Below, piece after piece: positions 3,837-12,117 of a stretch of DNA of 12,189 nt. Position 1 is the stretch's first letter, and the number at the start of each line of letters is the position of its first letter. The stretch is from Alphaproteobacteria bacterium (GTDB lineage Bacteria > Pseudomonadota > Alphaproteobacteria > BOG-932 > Roseiterribacteraceae), in contig CAJCJC010000087.1 in NCBI GenBank assembly GCA_903970575.1, positions 1-12,189 on the forward strand, given 5' to 3'. The notes under the pieces are model-generated. The model ran no database searches, was not told the origin of the DNA, and worked only from the letters and a program-made list of their open reading frames with translations. The translations under genes were made by a program, and so were the position numbers.

Positions 3837-6404
3837 TCAGCGCGCCGACGCCGGCTGGATTACCGTCTGGCGGCCGGCGGGCGTCACCGCGTTACGCCGC
3901 AGGCGGTTTTCACCCAGGAAGAGCAGGATGGGCGCCGCTATCCAGATCGACGATGTGGTGCTGAGAATAATGCCGAACAGCATCACGCAAGCGAAGGGCA
4001 AAAGCGCCTCCCCACCGATCAACGCAAGGGGAATGGTGGCCAGGAACACCGAGGTCGAGGTGCCGATGGTCCTGGATAGGGTTTCGTTAATCGATAGATC
4101 GATCAGCTCGCGCAGCGGCATCGAGCGGTATTTGCGGAGGTTTTCACGAACCCGGTCATAGACCACGACTTTATCGTTAATCGAATAGCCCATGATCGCC
4201 AGGATCGCCGCGATGCTCTCGAGATCGAACTGCCAGCCGAGCACGGCGCCGGTGACGACGAAGAAGCCGATGGTCTTGGTCACGTCCAGGATGAGAGTCA
4301 GGACGGCGCCGACGCCGAACTGCCATTCGAAGCGGAACCAGATATAGCCCAGCATGGCGACCAGCGCGAACCCGAGCGCCTCCATCCCATCCCAGAACAA
4401 TTCGCCTGAAACGGTCGCGCCGACGGCGGTGGTCGATTGTATTTCCGCAGTCGGCATATTCTGCGCGAGGTCAGCCTTCACCTTGGCTACGGCGGCTTGC
4501 TGTGCGTCGTCCCCGCCCGGCTGACGATCGAGCCGGATCAGCACCTGATCGGGCGCGCCGAATTGCTGCAGCTTCACCGCGCCAAGCCCAAGCTTGTCCA
4601 ACTCGCCGCGCAAGGCGCCGAAATCGGCCGCGCCTTGAGTCTTGAGTTCAAGCTGGATGCCGCCCACGAAATCGATGCCGTAATTGAGGCCGGGCGCGAA
4701 GAAGAGAACGATGGACGCGATCGAGAGGGTCGCGGACAGACCGATGCCGAAGAAGCGCCCCTTCATAAAGCGGATATGCGTTTTGTCAGGCACGAAGCGC
4801 AGCAGGGATATCTTAAGCTGCTTGGGGCGCACCTTGCGCAGCCAGCTCGTTATCATGAGGCGGACGAGAATGGTGGCCGTGAACATGGAGATCAGGATGC
4901 CGAGGAAGATGGTGACCGCAAATCCGCGCACCGCGCCGGCGCCGAAGGCATAGAGAATCGCCATCTTGATTAGGGTGGTCAGGTTCGAATCGATGATTGT
5001 CGACCATGCCTTGCTGAAACCGGCCTCCATCGCCGAGAAGGGCGGCTTGCCGTTCTTGGTCTCCTCCCGGATGCGCTCGTTGATCAGAATATTGGCGTCC
5101 ACCGACATTCCGACTGACAGCAGCAAGCCCGCGATGCCGGGCAAGGTCAGGGTCGCCTGCAACAGCGAGAGCGCGCCAATCGTCAGGATGAGGTTGAGCA
5201 GCACGGCGATATCGGCGAACAGACCGAACAGGCCGTAGCTGACGAGCATATAGGCGAGCACTAGAATAAGGCCGAGCGCCGTCGCGTAGATTCCGGCTTT
5301 GATGGAATCAGCGCCGAGATCGGGACCCACCGAGCGTTCCTCAATAATTTTGATCGGAGCCGGCAGGGCGCCCGCGCGGAGCAATACAGACAGATCGGCG
5401 GCGTCCTGCGCCGTGAAATTGCCTGATATCTGGCCCGATCCGCCAGTGATTGCGTCCCGGATAACGGGCGCCGTAATGACCTTATTATCGAGGACGATCG
5501 CGAAGCGATGGCCGACATTGGCCTGCGTCAACTGCGCCATCTTGCGGGCGCCGGCGGAATCGAATTTGAAGTTGACGACCCAGCCGCCGGTCTGCTGATC
5601 GGTCGCGGCGCGTGCGTCTGTTAGGTTTTCGCCGGAAACGTCGACCCTGCGCTTAACCAGGATGGAGGCGGTCTGGCCGCCCCGGTTTTTCAAGCTGTCG
5701 TCCTGCAGCAGTATGTCTCCGGCCGGCACATGAGCGGGATCCGGCGGCGCGGTTTCATCGACGAGATGGAAATCCATCTTGGCGGTAGTGCCCAGCAGCT
5801 TTTTGATCTGATCCGGATCCTTGACGCCAGGCAGCTCGACCAGGATGCGATCGGGCTCCTGCTTGGAAATCTGCGGCTCGGCAACGCCGGTTGAATCGAT
5901 GCGGCGACGGACAATCTCGACGGATTGATCCAGGGCCTGGGCCGCCCGATCGCGCATGCCCGCATCGGTCAGGGCGACCTTGAATTCGCCAGGATTAGGC
6001 GATGTAATTTGGTAGGTACTGGGCGCGCCGCCGGTCTGGCCGCTGTCGAGCTTGTTCAGGGCGTCGCCGGCTTCTTTCGACTGGGTTGGATCGCGCAGAA
6101 CGATATGGACCGCATTGCCCTCGATTTCGGCGCTCGTAAATGGGATTTTCGCGGTGCGCAGTTCGGCGCGAGCGGAATCCAGAACATTGTCCAGGCGTTC
6201 TTTATTGAGAGCGGAAACATCGATTTGAAGCAGCAGATAAGAGCCGCCCCGCAGGTCCAGACCGAGATTGACTTGTCGTGTTGGGACCCATCCCGGCAGC
6301 TTCGCCAGCGTATCTCGGCCAATCAGATTTGGCAGGGCGATCAACACACCGATCAGGCATGCGGCGATAACGCCGATAATCTTCCAACGACTGAAGTAAA
6401 CCAT
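3837..6404 (-). CDS. secDF: Protein translocase subunit SecDF (fused SecD-SecF)
   Basis: An 855-residue inner-membrane protein that uses the proton gradient to complete Sec-dependent export and membrane insertion. The SecD half has an N-terminal membrane helix (about 7-27), the VNLGLDLRGGSYLLLQID motif (45-62), the P1 periplasmic domain, and helices from about 370 to 522 with VGMSVDANILINERIREE (431-448) carrying the conserved Asp436. The SecF half starts near 534 with LRFVPDKTHIRFM, then GIDFVGGIQLEL (576-587) and a second helix bundle (about 674-832) with GYSINDKVVVYDRVREN (739-755). The join has no stop, so this is a true single-chain SecDF as in several Hyphomicrobiales. Start ATG 6404 follows yajC by 29 bp, in the same operon. 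Twelve membrane helices are expected. The tail after 832 is short and polar. Confidence 0.97.
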   Translation of the reverse strand: MVYFSRWKIIGVIAACLIGVLIALPNLIGRDTLAKLPGWVPTRQVNLGLDLRGGSYLLLQIDVSALNKERLDNVLDSARAELRTAKIPFTSAEIEGNAVHIVLRDPTQSKEAGDALNKLDSGQTGGAPSTYQITSPNPGEFKVALTDAGMRDRAAQALDQSVEIVRRRIDSTGVAEPQISKQEPDRILVELPGVKDPDQIKKLLGTTAKMDFHLVDETAPPDPAHVPAGDILLQDDSLKNRGGQTASILVKRRVDVSGENLTDARAATDQQTGGWVVNFKFDSAGARKMAQLTQANVGHRFAIVLDNKVITAPVIRDAITGGSGQISGNFTAQDAADLSVLLRAGALPAPIKIIEERSVGPDLGADSIKAGIYATALGLILVLAYMLVSYGLFGLFADIAVLLNLILTIGALSLLQATLTLPGIAGLLLSVGMSVDANILINERIREETKNGKPPFSAMEAGFSKAWSTIIDSNLTTLIKMAILYAFGAGAVRGFAVTIFLGILISMFTATILVRLMITSWLRKVRPKQLKISLLRFVPDKTHIRFMKGRFFGIGLSATLSIASIVLFFAPGLNYGIDFVGGIQLELKTQGAADFGALRGELDKLGLGAVKLQQFGAPDQVLIRLDRQPGGDDAQQAAVAKVKADLAQNMPTAEIQSTTAVGATVSGELFWDGMEALGFALVAMLGYIWFRFEWQFGVGAVLTLILDVTKTIGFFVVTGAVLGWQFDLESIAAILAIMGYSINDKVVVYDRVRENLRKYRSMPLRELIDLSINETLSRTIGTSTSVFLATIPLALIGGEALLPFACVMLFGIILSTTSSIWIAAPILLFLGENRLRRNAVTPAGRQTVIQPASAR

Positions 6405-6433
6405 GAACGAACTCTAACCTTGCCTTGCCGGCC

Positions 6434-6871
6434 TTAAGCTTGCGGCTTGCTCTCGTTGGCGGGAACAGTCTTGCCCCGCCGCGCCACCGGCTTCAGCGTC
6501 ACCGGCTCCGAATCGCCATCCTTGCTATCGGGTCGAGGCTCACCCTTACCGGTAATGCCGGTGATCGTTGAGCGCACGACGCGCACGCGCACGCCCTCCG
6601 CGATCTCGATCGACAATTCATCGTCACTGATCACCCGGGCAACCGTACCGATGATGCCGCCAGACGTCACTATGCTATCCCCTCGCCGCAAATCCGCCAG
6701 TTGAGCGCGCAGTTGCTTCTGCTTCTGCTGTTGGGGACGAATCAGCAAGAAATAGAAGATGCCGATTATCAGAACGAACGGGGCGAATTGCTGCAATAAA
6801 TCGGCCGCGCCAGCGGTCGCCGGGGTCGCCGTTTGGGCAACCGCATCGGGAATTAATCCAAACAGCGACAT
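6434..6871 (-). CDS. yajC: Preprotein translocase subunit YajC
   Basis: Small single-span component of the SecDF-YajC accessory complex. Of 145 residues, the membrane helix is at about 29-46 (FAPFVLIIGIFYFLLIRP), followed directly by the family's basic QQQKQKQLRAQLADLRRGD segment and the GGIIGTVARV core (72-81). The C-terminal 30 residues are a charged, variable tail, so the protein is longer than the roughly 110-residue E. coli form. Start ATG 6871 has AAGGA about seven bases upstream. It is the first gene of the yajC-secDF-Mth938 operon and diverges from the DUF815 ATPase gene. Confidence 0.96.
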   Translation of the reverse strand: MSLFGLIPDAVAQTATPATAGAADLLQQFAPFVLIIGIFYFLLIRPQQQKQKQLRAQLADLRRGDSIVTSGGIIGTVARVISDDELSIEIAEGVRVRVVRSTITGITGKGEPRPDSKDGDSEPVTLKPVARRGKTVPANESKPQA

Positions 6872-6947
6872 CGTTCATCCTTATGGCGGAAGCCCTTACG
6901 GCGGAAAATCGCGGACCGCGCGCAAAGGCGTTCGTCCGGGCGGCGGG

Positions 6948-6975
6948 ACTATAGCCGCTGGCGGCATTCTTGCAA
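6948..6975 (-). promoter_or_regulatory. Candidate sigma-70 promoter of the yajC-secDF operon
   Basis: On the minus strand TTGCAA (6975-6970), a 16-nt spacer and TATAGT (6953-6948; five of six matches to TATAAT). The start would be near 6941, giving a leader of about 70 nt before yajC. The -35 hexamer is self-complementary and is shared with the divergent promoter. Confidence 0.45.
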
Positions 6976-6998
6976 ATCCGCGCTTCGCACGGTGTTAT
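6970..6998 (+). promoter_or_regulatory. Candidate sigma-70 promoter of the DUF815 ATPase gene
   Basis: TTGCAA (6970-6975), a 17-nt spacer and TGTTAT (6993-6998; four of six matches). The start would be near 7005, about 20 nt before the ATG at 7026. Both hexamers are moderate matches. Confidence 0.35.
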
Positions 6999-7025
6999 GC
7001 GCGCCAGTCGCAACGCGGACTTAAG

Positions 7026-7895
7026 ATGCCAGAAGTTGATCCGACCCAATTAGCCGAAGCGTTAACACGCATCGCGGACGCGTTGGAACGCCTTTCGCCG
7101 CCTACGCGCCCACCGGTGGACCTCGGGCAGGCCGACGCCTTCCTGTGGCATGCGGAAAGCGGGCGGCTCGCCCCCGTGCCGGTGGTGTCCCGCGTGGAAC
7201 TGTCGCTTCTTGTCGGAATCGACCGGCAGGCTAAGACCTTACTCGAAAACACTCGACGCTTCGCCGCCGGGCTGCCGGCCAATAACGCGCTGCTGTGGGG
7301 CGCGCGAGGCATGGGGAAGAGCTCGCTGGTCAAGGCGGCGCACGCAACCGTCAACGCGGAAACCGCGGGCGGATTGGCGCTGGTCGAAATTCAGCGGGAT
7401 GACATCGCCTCCCTGCCCGCGCTTTTGGACATCCTGCGCGGCCAATCCCGGTGCTGCCTTATTCTCGTTGACGATTTGTCGTTCGATGCCGAGGATTCGA
7501 GTTATAAATCGCTGAAGGCTGTATTGGACGGCGGCATCGAAGGCCGGCCGCCGAACGTGCTGTTCTACGCGACATCCAACCGGCGGCATCTGCTATCGCG
7601 CGACATGATCGAAAACGAACGCTCGACCGCGATCAATCCAGGCGAGGCGGTGGAGGAGAAGGTATCGCTTTCTGACCGGTTCGGCCTGTGGCTTGGCTTT
7701 CACGCCTGCGATCAGCCAACCTATTTTGCGATGGTCGACGCCTATGCCCGATATTTCGACCTCGATGTGACGCCGGACTCCTTGCACGCCGAGGCCAAGG
7801 AATGGTCGATGATTCGCGGCAGTCGGTCCGGCCGGGTGGCCTGGCAATTCATTCAGGATCTGGCCGGCAGACTGGGCAAAAACACGGCGCAATAA
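7026..7895 (+). CDS. DUF815 family AAA-type ATPase
   Basis: A 289-residue predicted cytoplasmic ATPase. The Walker A motif is GARGMGKS at 92-99, Walker B is LILVDDLSF at 145-153, and a sensor-1-like YATSNRRHLL lies at 181-190. EAVEEKVSLSDRFGLWLGF (207-225) carries a conserved arginine that may act as a finger. This order and the KSLKAVLDGGIEGRPPNVLF block (161-180) are typical of DUF815 (PF05673), a conserved family whose substrate I do not know. I chose ATG 7026 because similarity begins just after it. The upstream extension of the ORF overlaps the yajC gene in antisense. It sits divergent to yajC and converges on the nlpD-like gene with only 6 bp between stops. Confidence 0.93.
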   Translation: MPEVDPTQLAEALTRIADALERLSPPTRPPVDLGQADAFLWHAESGRLAPVPVVSRVELSLLVGIDRQAKTLLENTRRFAAGLPANNALLWGARGMGKSSLVKAAHATVNAETAGGLALVEIQRDDIASLPALLDILRGQSRCCLILVDDLSFDAEDSSYKSLKAVLDGGIEGRPPNVLFYATSNRRHLLSRDMIENERSTAINPGEAVEEKVSLSDRFGLWLGFHACDQPTYFAMVDAYARYFDLDVTPDSLHAEAKEWSMIRGSRSGRVAWQFIQDLAGRLGKNTAQ

Positions 7896-7901
7896 TCGAA
7901 A

Positions 7902-9113
7902 TCAACCCCGGCCGGTCAGGAACGGCGCGGGGTCCACCGGTTTGCTGCCCTGGCGGATTTCAAAGTGGAGCTGCGGGCTCTTTGCCGACCCGGTTTGTCC
8001 CACCTTGCCGATCGTTTGCCCCTGGGTGACAGCCGCTCCACGCTGAACCCCGATCGATTCGAGATGTCCATAGGCCGTAACCCAACCGCCGTCATGGCGA
8101 ATAAGAATCAGATTCCCGAAGGCCGGTAATTCGTTGCCGGCATAGATTACCGTGCCGGCGGCCGCCGCCTGGACCGGCGTTCCCGTCGGCGCGCCGATGT
8201 TAATACCGTCATTCGTCTGACCTGCCGCATCGGGACCGAATCCCAAAACAACCGAACCTGGAACAGGGCGCAGGAAATGCGGCCCACTGGCCGCGACAGG
8301 CGGCTCCATCGCCGTTTTCGCCGGAGGCTCAATCGATGTTTTTGCCGCCGGAGGTTCGATCACGCGCGGCGGCGGGCTGACCGGTTCCTGTACCGGCGCG
8401 ACTGGGGCCTGCGCCACCTGAACCGGTGGCGGCATCGGCTTGCTCGGCTGCTGCGGGGCGAGCGCGGTCGGAGCGCTGTAGGGATTCGATGGCGGCGGCG
8501 CATAGGACGGTTGGGGATAGCTTGGCGGCTTCGCAATCGGCGGCGTTAACGCGGCCTGAGGCGGCGGATAGGATGGCGGCGGCGTATACGGCGCCGGCGC
8601 CACGCCAGACGGCGGGGCGAGCGGCTCAGCCGAAATAGTCGATCGAGGCGGCGGCGCGGTTCCCTCAAATCCAGGCTCGGCGGCGATCTCGGACGGCGCC
8701 CCGCCAACGCCCCCAATGCCCCCAGGCACGCGCAGAACCTGACCGACCCGCATATGGTAAGGCTGTCGTAATCCATTCGCTTCGGCCAGCGCATGTTCGT
8801 CCACGCCGAGTACGACCGCGATATCCTCGACCGTATCGCCCGCCTTTACCCGATATGTCGCGGGCGGCGGAATAAGGAGGGCCTGAGGGGAGTGGACCAC
8901 ATAAGGCGGACGCAAATGATTGGCTTGAATAAGAGCCTCCCGCGAGACCCGCATCCTGCGGGCGACGGCGTCAAGATCTTCGCCCGGCTCGACCGCGACC
9001 ATATAGCCGGCGCCCCCCGATGCCCGGGGATTCCCGTCGGTAAGGTCATCGACCGCCGTGCAACCGGTCAGCGCCGTCACCGTCAAAAAGAGAGCCGCGA
9101 TCTGGTTGCGCAT
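7902..9113 (-). CDS. NlpD-like lipoprotein: two LysM domains, Pro-rich linker, degenerate LytM (M23) domain
   Basis: A 403-residue envelope protein. A lipoprotein signal ends in the lipobox LTGC with acylated Cys18. Two LysM peptidoglycan-binding repeats follow at about 37-83 and 87-130, then a Pro-rich linker (about 150-278) and an M23/LytM domain (279-399). The catalytic zinc site is incomplete: where active enzymes have HxGxD this reads NDGIN (301-305), and where they have HxH it reads QLH (381-383); only His350 (YGHLE) and His383 remain. This matches E. coli NlpD, which does not cut peptidoglycan but activates an N-acetylmuramyl amidase in daughter-cell separation. Start ATG 9113 has AGGA just upstream. 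It follows pcm by 48 bp, and the order surE-pcm-nlpD is also seen in enterobacteria. The activator role is inferred. Confidence 0.9.
   Translation of the reverse strand: MRNQIAALFLTVTALTGCTAVDDLTDGNPRASGGAGYMVAVEPGEDLDAVARRMRVSREALIQANHLRPPYVVHSPQALLIPPPATYRVKAGDTVEDIAVVLGVDEHALAEANGLRQPYHMRVGQVLRVPGGIGGVGGAPSEIAAEPGFEGTAPPPRSTISAEPLAPPSGVAPAPYTPPPSYPPPQAALTPPIAKPPSYPQPSYAPPPSNPYSAPTALAPQQPSKPMPPPVQVAQAPVAPVQEPVSPPPRVIEPPAAKTSIEPPAKTAMEPPVAASGPHFLRPVPGSVVLGFGPDAAGQTNDGINIGAPTGTPVQAAAAGTVIYAGNELPAFGNLILIRHDGGWVTAYGHLESIGVQRGAAVTQGQTIGKVGQTGSAKSPQLHFEIRQGSKPVDPAPFLTGRG
8280..8666 (-). repeat. Proline-rich linker coding region with short in-frame repeats
   Basis: Residues 150-278 of the nlpD-like protein are mostly Pro, Ala, Ser and Tyr, with PPPSYPPP and PPSYPQPSYAPPP units. 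The end (residues 252-272, bases 8298-8360) holds three related copies: IEPPAAKTS, IEPPAKTA, MEPPV. Such a region likely spans the periplasm and could vary in copy number between strains. Confidence 0.7.
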
Positions 9114-9161
9114 TATTTTCCTATCCCTCGGCTATCCCGATCGATCATGGGCGTCAATCTA

Positions 9162-9794
9162 TCAGGTGCGACTCACCAACGGCACGAATCGCACCGGCAG
9201 CAAATCCTGGCTAACGATTTTGCCATTTTCACGGCGAAGTTTAACCATCATCTGATCGCTGATCGAGCGGCGCACCGGACAAACCATAATCCCGCCCTCC
9301 CCTAATTGGTCGAGCAGCGCAGCGGGCGGATCGCCGTCCGACGCGGCCGTTACGATAATGCGATCAAAAGGGGCCTGTTCGGGCCAACCCAGGCCGCCAT
9401 CGCCGTGCCGCATCGTGACGTTGTGAATGCGCAAAGCTTCCAGAAGTCGCGCCGCCGCGTCCTGCAGCGGCTTAATCGTCTCAATGGTGTAGACCCGGCG
9501 GACAAGCCGCGCCAGGACGGCGGTCTGGTATCCGGAACCCGTCCCGATCTCCAGCACTTTCCGGCGCTCATCCAGGTCAAGCGCCGCGGTCATGGTCGCG
9601 ACGACCAGAGGCTGGCTGATGGTCTGGCCGTGCTCGATCGGCAAGGCGGTGTCGTCCCAGGCGCGATCCTGGAAGCTCGCGGGGACGAACCGCTCGCGCG
9701 GAACACGCTCGATGGCGCGCAGCACGGCCGTATCGGTTATTCCCGAGCGGCGCAGCGACATTAACAAACGAAGCTTGCGTGCGTCCGCGGTCAA
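9162..9794 (-). CDS. pcm: Protein-L-isoaspartate O-methyltransferase
   Basis: Repairs isomerised aspartate and asparagine residues in aged proteins by S-adenosylmethionine-dependent methylation; cytoplasmic. The 210 residues fit the family. Substrate-side motifs are VPRERFVP (31-38) and PIEHGQTISQP (52-62, with the conserved Ser60). The SAM-binding motif I is LEIGTGSGYQTAVLA (81-95), followed by FDRIIVTAA (143-151). The only in-frame start before the upstream stop (9810-9812) is TTG at 9794-9792, preceded by GGA. The next ATG (residue 12) would remove part of the conserved N-terminal helix, so I prefer TTG. It lies between surE (43 bp upstream) and the nlpD-like gene. Confidence 0.94.
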   Translation of the reverse strand: MTADARKLRLLMSLRRSGITDTAVLRAIERVPRERFVPASFQDRAWDDTALPIEHGQTISQPLVVATMTAALDLDERRKVLEIGTGSGYQTAVLARLVRRVYTIETIKPLQDAAARLLEALRIHNVTMRHGDGGLGWPEQAPFDRIIVTAASDGDPPAALLDQLGEGGIMVCPVRRSISDQMMVKLRRENGKIVSQDLLPVRFVPLVSRT

Positions 9795-9837
9795 GTCATT
9801 TCCATCGAGTCAACGCCCCATCCCTGGGCCGCTTGAC

Positions 9838-10620
9838 TCACCGCAGGACATCGGCGAATCCGGCCATGGATTGATAATGCGTCAGATCGAGACAGATCGG
9901 GGTAATCGATATGCCGCCGCCCTCGACGACGGCGATATCGGTATCGGCGGCCGGCGTTTCACCATTGCGCTGCGGGCCGATCCAGAAATAGGCGCGACCG
10001 CGCGGGTCGAAGCGCTCGCGCAAATCGTCGCCCAGCTTGCGCCTGCCATGCCGCACCACCTGCTCGCGCGTCACCGCATCCGGCGGCATGGCCGGAAAAT
10101 TGACATTCAAAAGAACATTCTCCGCCCACGGCGCTGTCGCCAGCCGGCGGATCAGGTCCGGCGCGAGCCGTTCGGGAACCGCGAAAGACAGCGGCGTATC
10201 TTCATCGAAGCGCTGGCTGAGCGCGATGGCGCGCACGCCAAGCAAGGTGGCCTCCATGGCCGCGGCGACGGTGCCGGAATAAGTCACATCATCGCCCATG
10301 TTAGCCCCGTGATTGATGCCCGACAGCACCAGATCGGGCCGTCGGTCGCCCAACAGGCTGTTCATCGCCAGCATGACGCAATCGGTCGGCGTGCCGTCGA
10401 CGGAATAATGCCGTTCATCATATTTGCGGGCGCGCAACGGCCGGTGGATGGTCAGAGAATGGCTTGCGCCCGACTGCTCGGTCTCCGGCGCGCAGACCCA
10501 TACGTCATCCGTCAGCGCCAGGGCGATGCGCTCCAGGGCCTTGATGCCGGCGGCGTGGATGCTGTCGTCATTCGAGATCAGGATACGTGCGGTGGACAGG
10601 TCGAGAGGCGGCCTATTCAT
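9838..10620 (-). CDS. surE: 5'/3'-nucleotidase SurE
   Basis: Metal-dependent nucleotidase acting on nucleoside monophosphates, linked to stress and stationary-phase survival. 260 residues. Active-site motifs are [14 protein letters not shown] (13-26; Asn17, Asp18, Asp19), the [14 protein letters not shown] loop with Ser50, DGTPTDCV (75-82) and [19 protein letters not shown] (100-118; Asn103). The first motif has Ser where the family usually has Gly (NDDG). Start ATG 10620-10618 overlaps the serS stop by 8 bp (ATGAATAG) without a strong ribosome binding site, so translation is probably coupled. The ORF could extend to 10689, but that stretch is serS coding sequence in another frame. Confidence 0.95.
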   Translation of the reverse strand: MNRPPLDLSTARILISNDDSIHAAGIKALERIALALTDDVWVCAPETEQSGASHSLTIHRPLRARKYDERHYSVDGTPTDCVMLAMNSLLGDRRPDLVLSGINHGANMGDDVTYSGTVAAAMEATLLGVRAIALSQRFDEDTPLSFAVPERLAPDLIRRLATAPWAENVLLNVNFPAMPPDAVTREQVVRHGRRKLGDDLRERFDPRGRAYFWIGPQRNGETPAADTDIAVVEGGGISITPICLDLTHYQSMAGFADVLR

Positions 10621-11899
10621 GCGTCGCGGCGATATTTGTGAGGCCACCCATATAAGGCCGCAGCACGGCCGGAATGGCGATCGCCCCATCGGGAAGCTGA
10701 TAATTCTCCATCACCGCGACCAGCGCCCGACCGACGGCGAGGCCCGAGCCGTTCAGCGTATGGACGAATTCGGGAGAACCCTCCGCCCCGCGCGGGCGGA
10801 AACGCGCCTTCATCCGCCGCGCCTGGAAGTCGCCGCAATTCGAGCAGCTGGAGATTTCGCGATAGGCGCCCTGCCCCGGCAGCCAGACCTCGAGATCATA
10901 GGTCTTGCGGGCCGCGAACCCCATATCGCCGGCGCAGAGCAGCATCGTGCGAAAGGGTAATTCCAGCCGCTTAAGCACGGTCTCCGCCGCCTCGGTCATG
11001 CGCTCATGCTCGGCGTTCGAGGCGTCCGGCGTCGTGATGGAAACCAGTTCCACTTTCCAGAACTGATGCTGGCGGATCATCCCGCGCGTGTCGCGCCCAG
11101 CCGAACCGGCCTCGGCGCGGAAACAGGGCGTCAACGCCGTCATCCTGAGCGGCAGGCTTTCCGCCTCGAGTATCTGGTCGCCCACCAGATTGGTGAGCGA
11201 GACCTCGGCCGTGGGTATGAGCCAATAACCATTTGTGGTCTGGAACAGATCGTCGGCGAATTTCGGCAACTGGCTGGTGCCGAACATCGCGTTATCGCGA
11301 ACCATCAAGGGAACGGACATCTCGCGGTAACCGAACTCTCTGGTATGCAGATCGAGCATGAACTGGCCGAGCGCGCGCTCAAGCCGCGACAGCGCGCCGC
11401 CAAGGACGGTAAAGCGCGCCCCGGAAAGCTTCGACGCCGCGCCAAAATCCATCATGCCGAGCGCTTCGCCGAGCGCGACGTGATCCTTGGGCGAGTCAAT
11501 CGGTGTAGGCGCGCCGAAGCTACGGTGCTCGACATTGCCCGTTTCGTCGAGGCCATCTGGCACGTCATCCGCCGGAAAATTTGGCAATGCGGCCAGAAAC
11601 GCTTCAAGCGTAGAGCCAATCGCCTTTTCCTGCTCCTCCAACCTGGGCAGATCGGCCTTCAGCGCGGCCACCTCCACCATCAGCGCGGCGGCCCTGTCCT
11701 CATCGCGCGTTCTCTTGGCGTCGCCGATTTCCTTCGACGCCTCGTTGCGGCGGGCAAGCGCCTGCTGCAAACGGGTCTGCGCCTGGCGCCGCTCGGCATC
11801 CAGACCGAGAATAGCTTGTGCCTTCGGCTCCAGGCCGCGCCGCGCCCAGGCTTTGTCGAAGCCGGCCGGGTCGTCGCGTATCGCGCGCAAATCGAACAT
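10613..11899 (-). CDS. serS: Serine--tRNA ligase
   Basis: Charges tRNA-Ser (and tRNA-Sec where present) with serine; cytoplasmic class II synthetase. 428 residues. The N-terminal tRNA-binding coiled-coil arm spans about 28-103, rich in Glu, Arg and Ala. The catalytic core has the serine-binding [10 protein letters not shown] (228-237), motif 2 beginning [15 protein letters not shown] (260-274), [15 protein letters not shown] (348-362) and motif 3 [16 protein letters not shown] (384-399). Length and all motifs are intact. Start ATG 11899 is the natural N-terminus ([11 protein letters not shown]). It is the first gene of the serS-surE-pcm-nlpD run, transcribed away from the partial gene at the right end. 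Confidence 0.98.
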   Translation of the reverse strand: MFDLRAIRDDPAGFDKAWARRGLEPKAQAILGLDAERRQAQTRLQQALARRNEASKEIGDAKRTRDEDRAAALMVEVAALKADLPRLEEQEKAIGSTLEAFLAALPNFPADDVPDGLDETGNVEHRSFGAPTPIDSPKDHVALGEALGMMDFGAASKLSGARFTVLGGALSRLERALGQFMLDLHTREFGYREMSVPLMVRDNAMFGTSQLPKFADDLFQTTNGYWLIPTAEVSLTNLVGDQILEAESLPLRMTALTPCFRAEAGSAGRDTRGMIRQHQFWKVELVSITTPDASNAEHERMTEAAETVLKRLELPFRTMLLCAGDMGFAARKTYDLEVWLPGQGAYREISSCSNCGDFQARRMKARFRPRGAEGSPEFVHTLNGSGLAVGRALVAVMENYQLPDGAIAIPAVLRPYMGGLTNIAATHE

Positions 11900-11929
11900 G
11901 GGGAATCATCCGGACAAAAGAGGGCGCAC

Positions 11930-11935
11930 TTATAA
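11930..11935 (-). promoter_or_regulatory. Possible -10 element for serS
   Basis: TTATAA lies 30 bp upstream of the serS ATG on the minus strand, in an otherwise GC-rich stretch. No good -35 hexamer is seen 16-18 bp upstream. Just beyond it is the 8-bp palindrome GTGCGCAC (11941-11948). The call is weak. Confidence 0.25.
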
Positions 11936-12117
11936 CTGCCGTGCGCACCAAAATCCATCGGCAGGGGTGATGTCGCACAACAGCTCGCCGCGCAGCGGGT
12001 CGCGGACGTTCGCTAAAACCTCCTTAATAAACATAAAACAGCGCTTTTTAGTGGGATTCTCGGCGCTTGCGGCGACAGTCTGGCCTCGGTTGAACCTTTG
12101 AAACCCAGGAGACTATC

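Noticed and set aside
4979..4992. tRNA T-arm-like sequence GGTTCGAATC
   Set aside because: It lies inside the secDF coding region with no matching acceptor, D or anticodon arms.
8280..8666. Tandem repeats as a CRISPR or VNTR locus
   Set aside because: The units are short, in frame and degenerate, and encode the Pro-rich linker of the lipoprotein; there are no spacers.
9592..10641. Open reading frame of 349 codons on the plus strand
   Set aside because: It is antisense to pcm and surE, both of which carry complete motifs; the translation is rich in Arg and His with no recognisable domain, as expected for a GC-rich shadow frame.
11006..11935. Open reading frame of 309 codons on the plus strand
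   Set aside because: It is antisense to serS, whose motifs are intact over the whole span; the peptide has no domain and no ribosome binding site.
12012..12050. CtrA site (TTAA-N7-TTAA) in the AT-rich patch before the right-hand gene
   Set aside because: Only one TTAA half-site is present at 12025; no second half-site lies at the required spacing.
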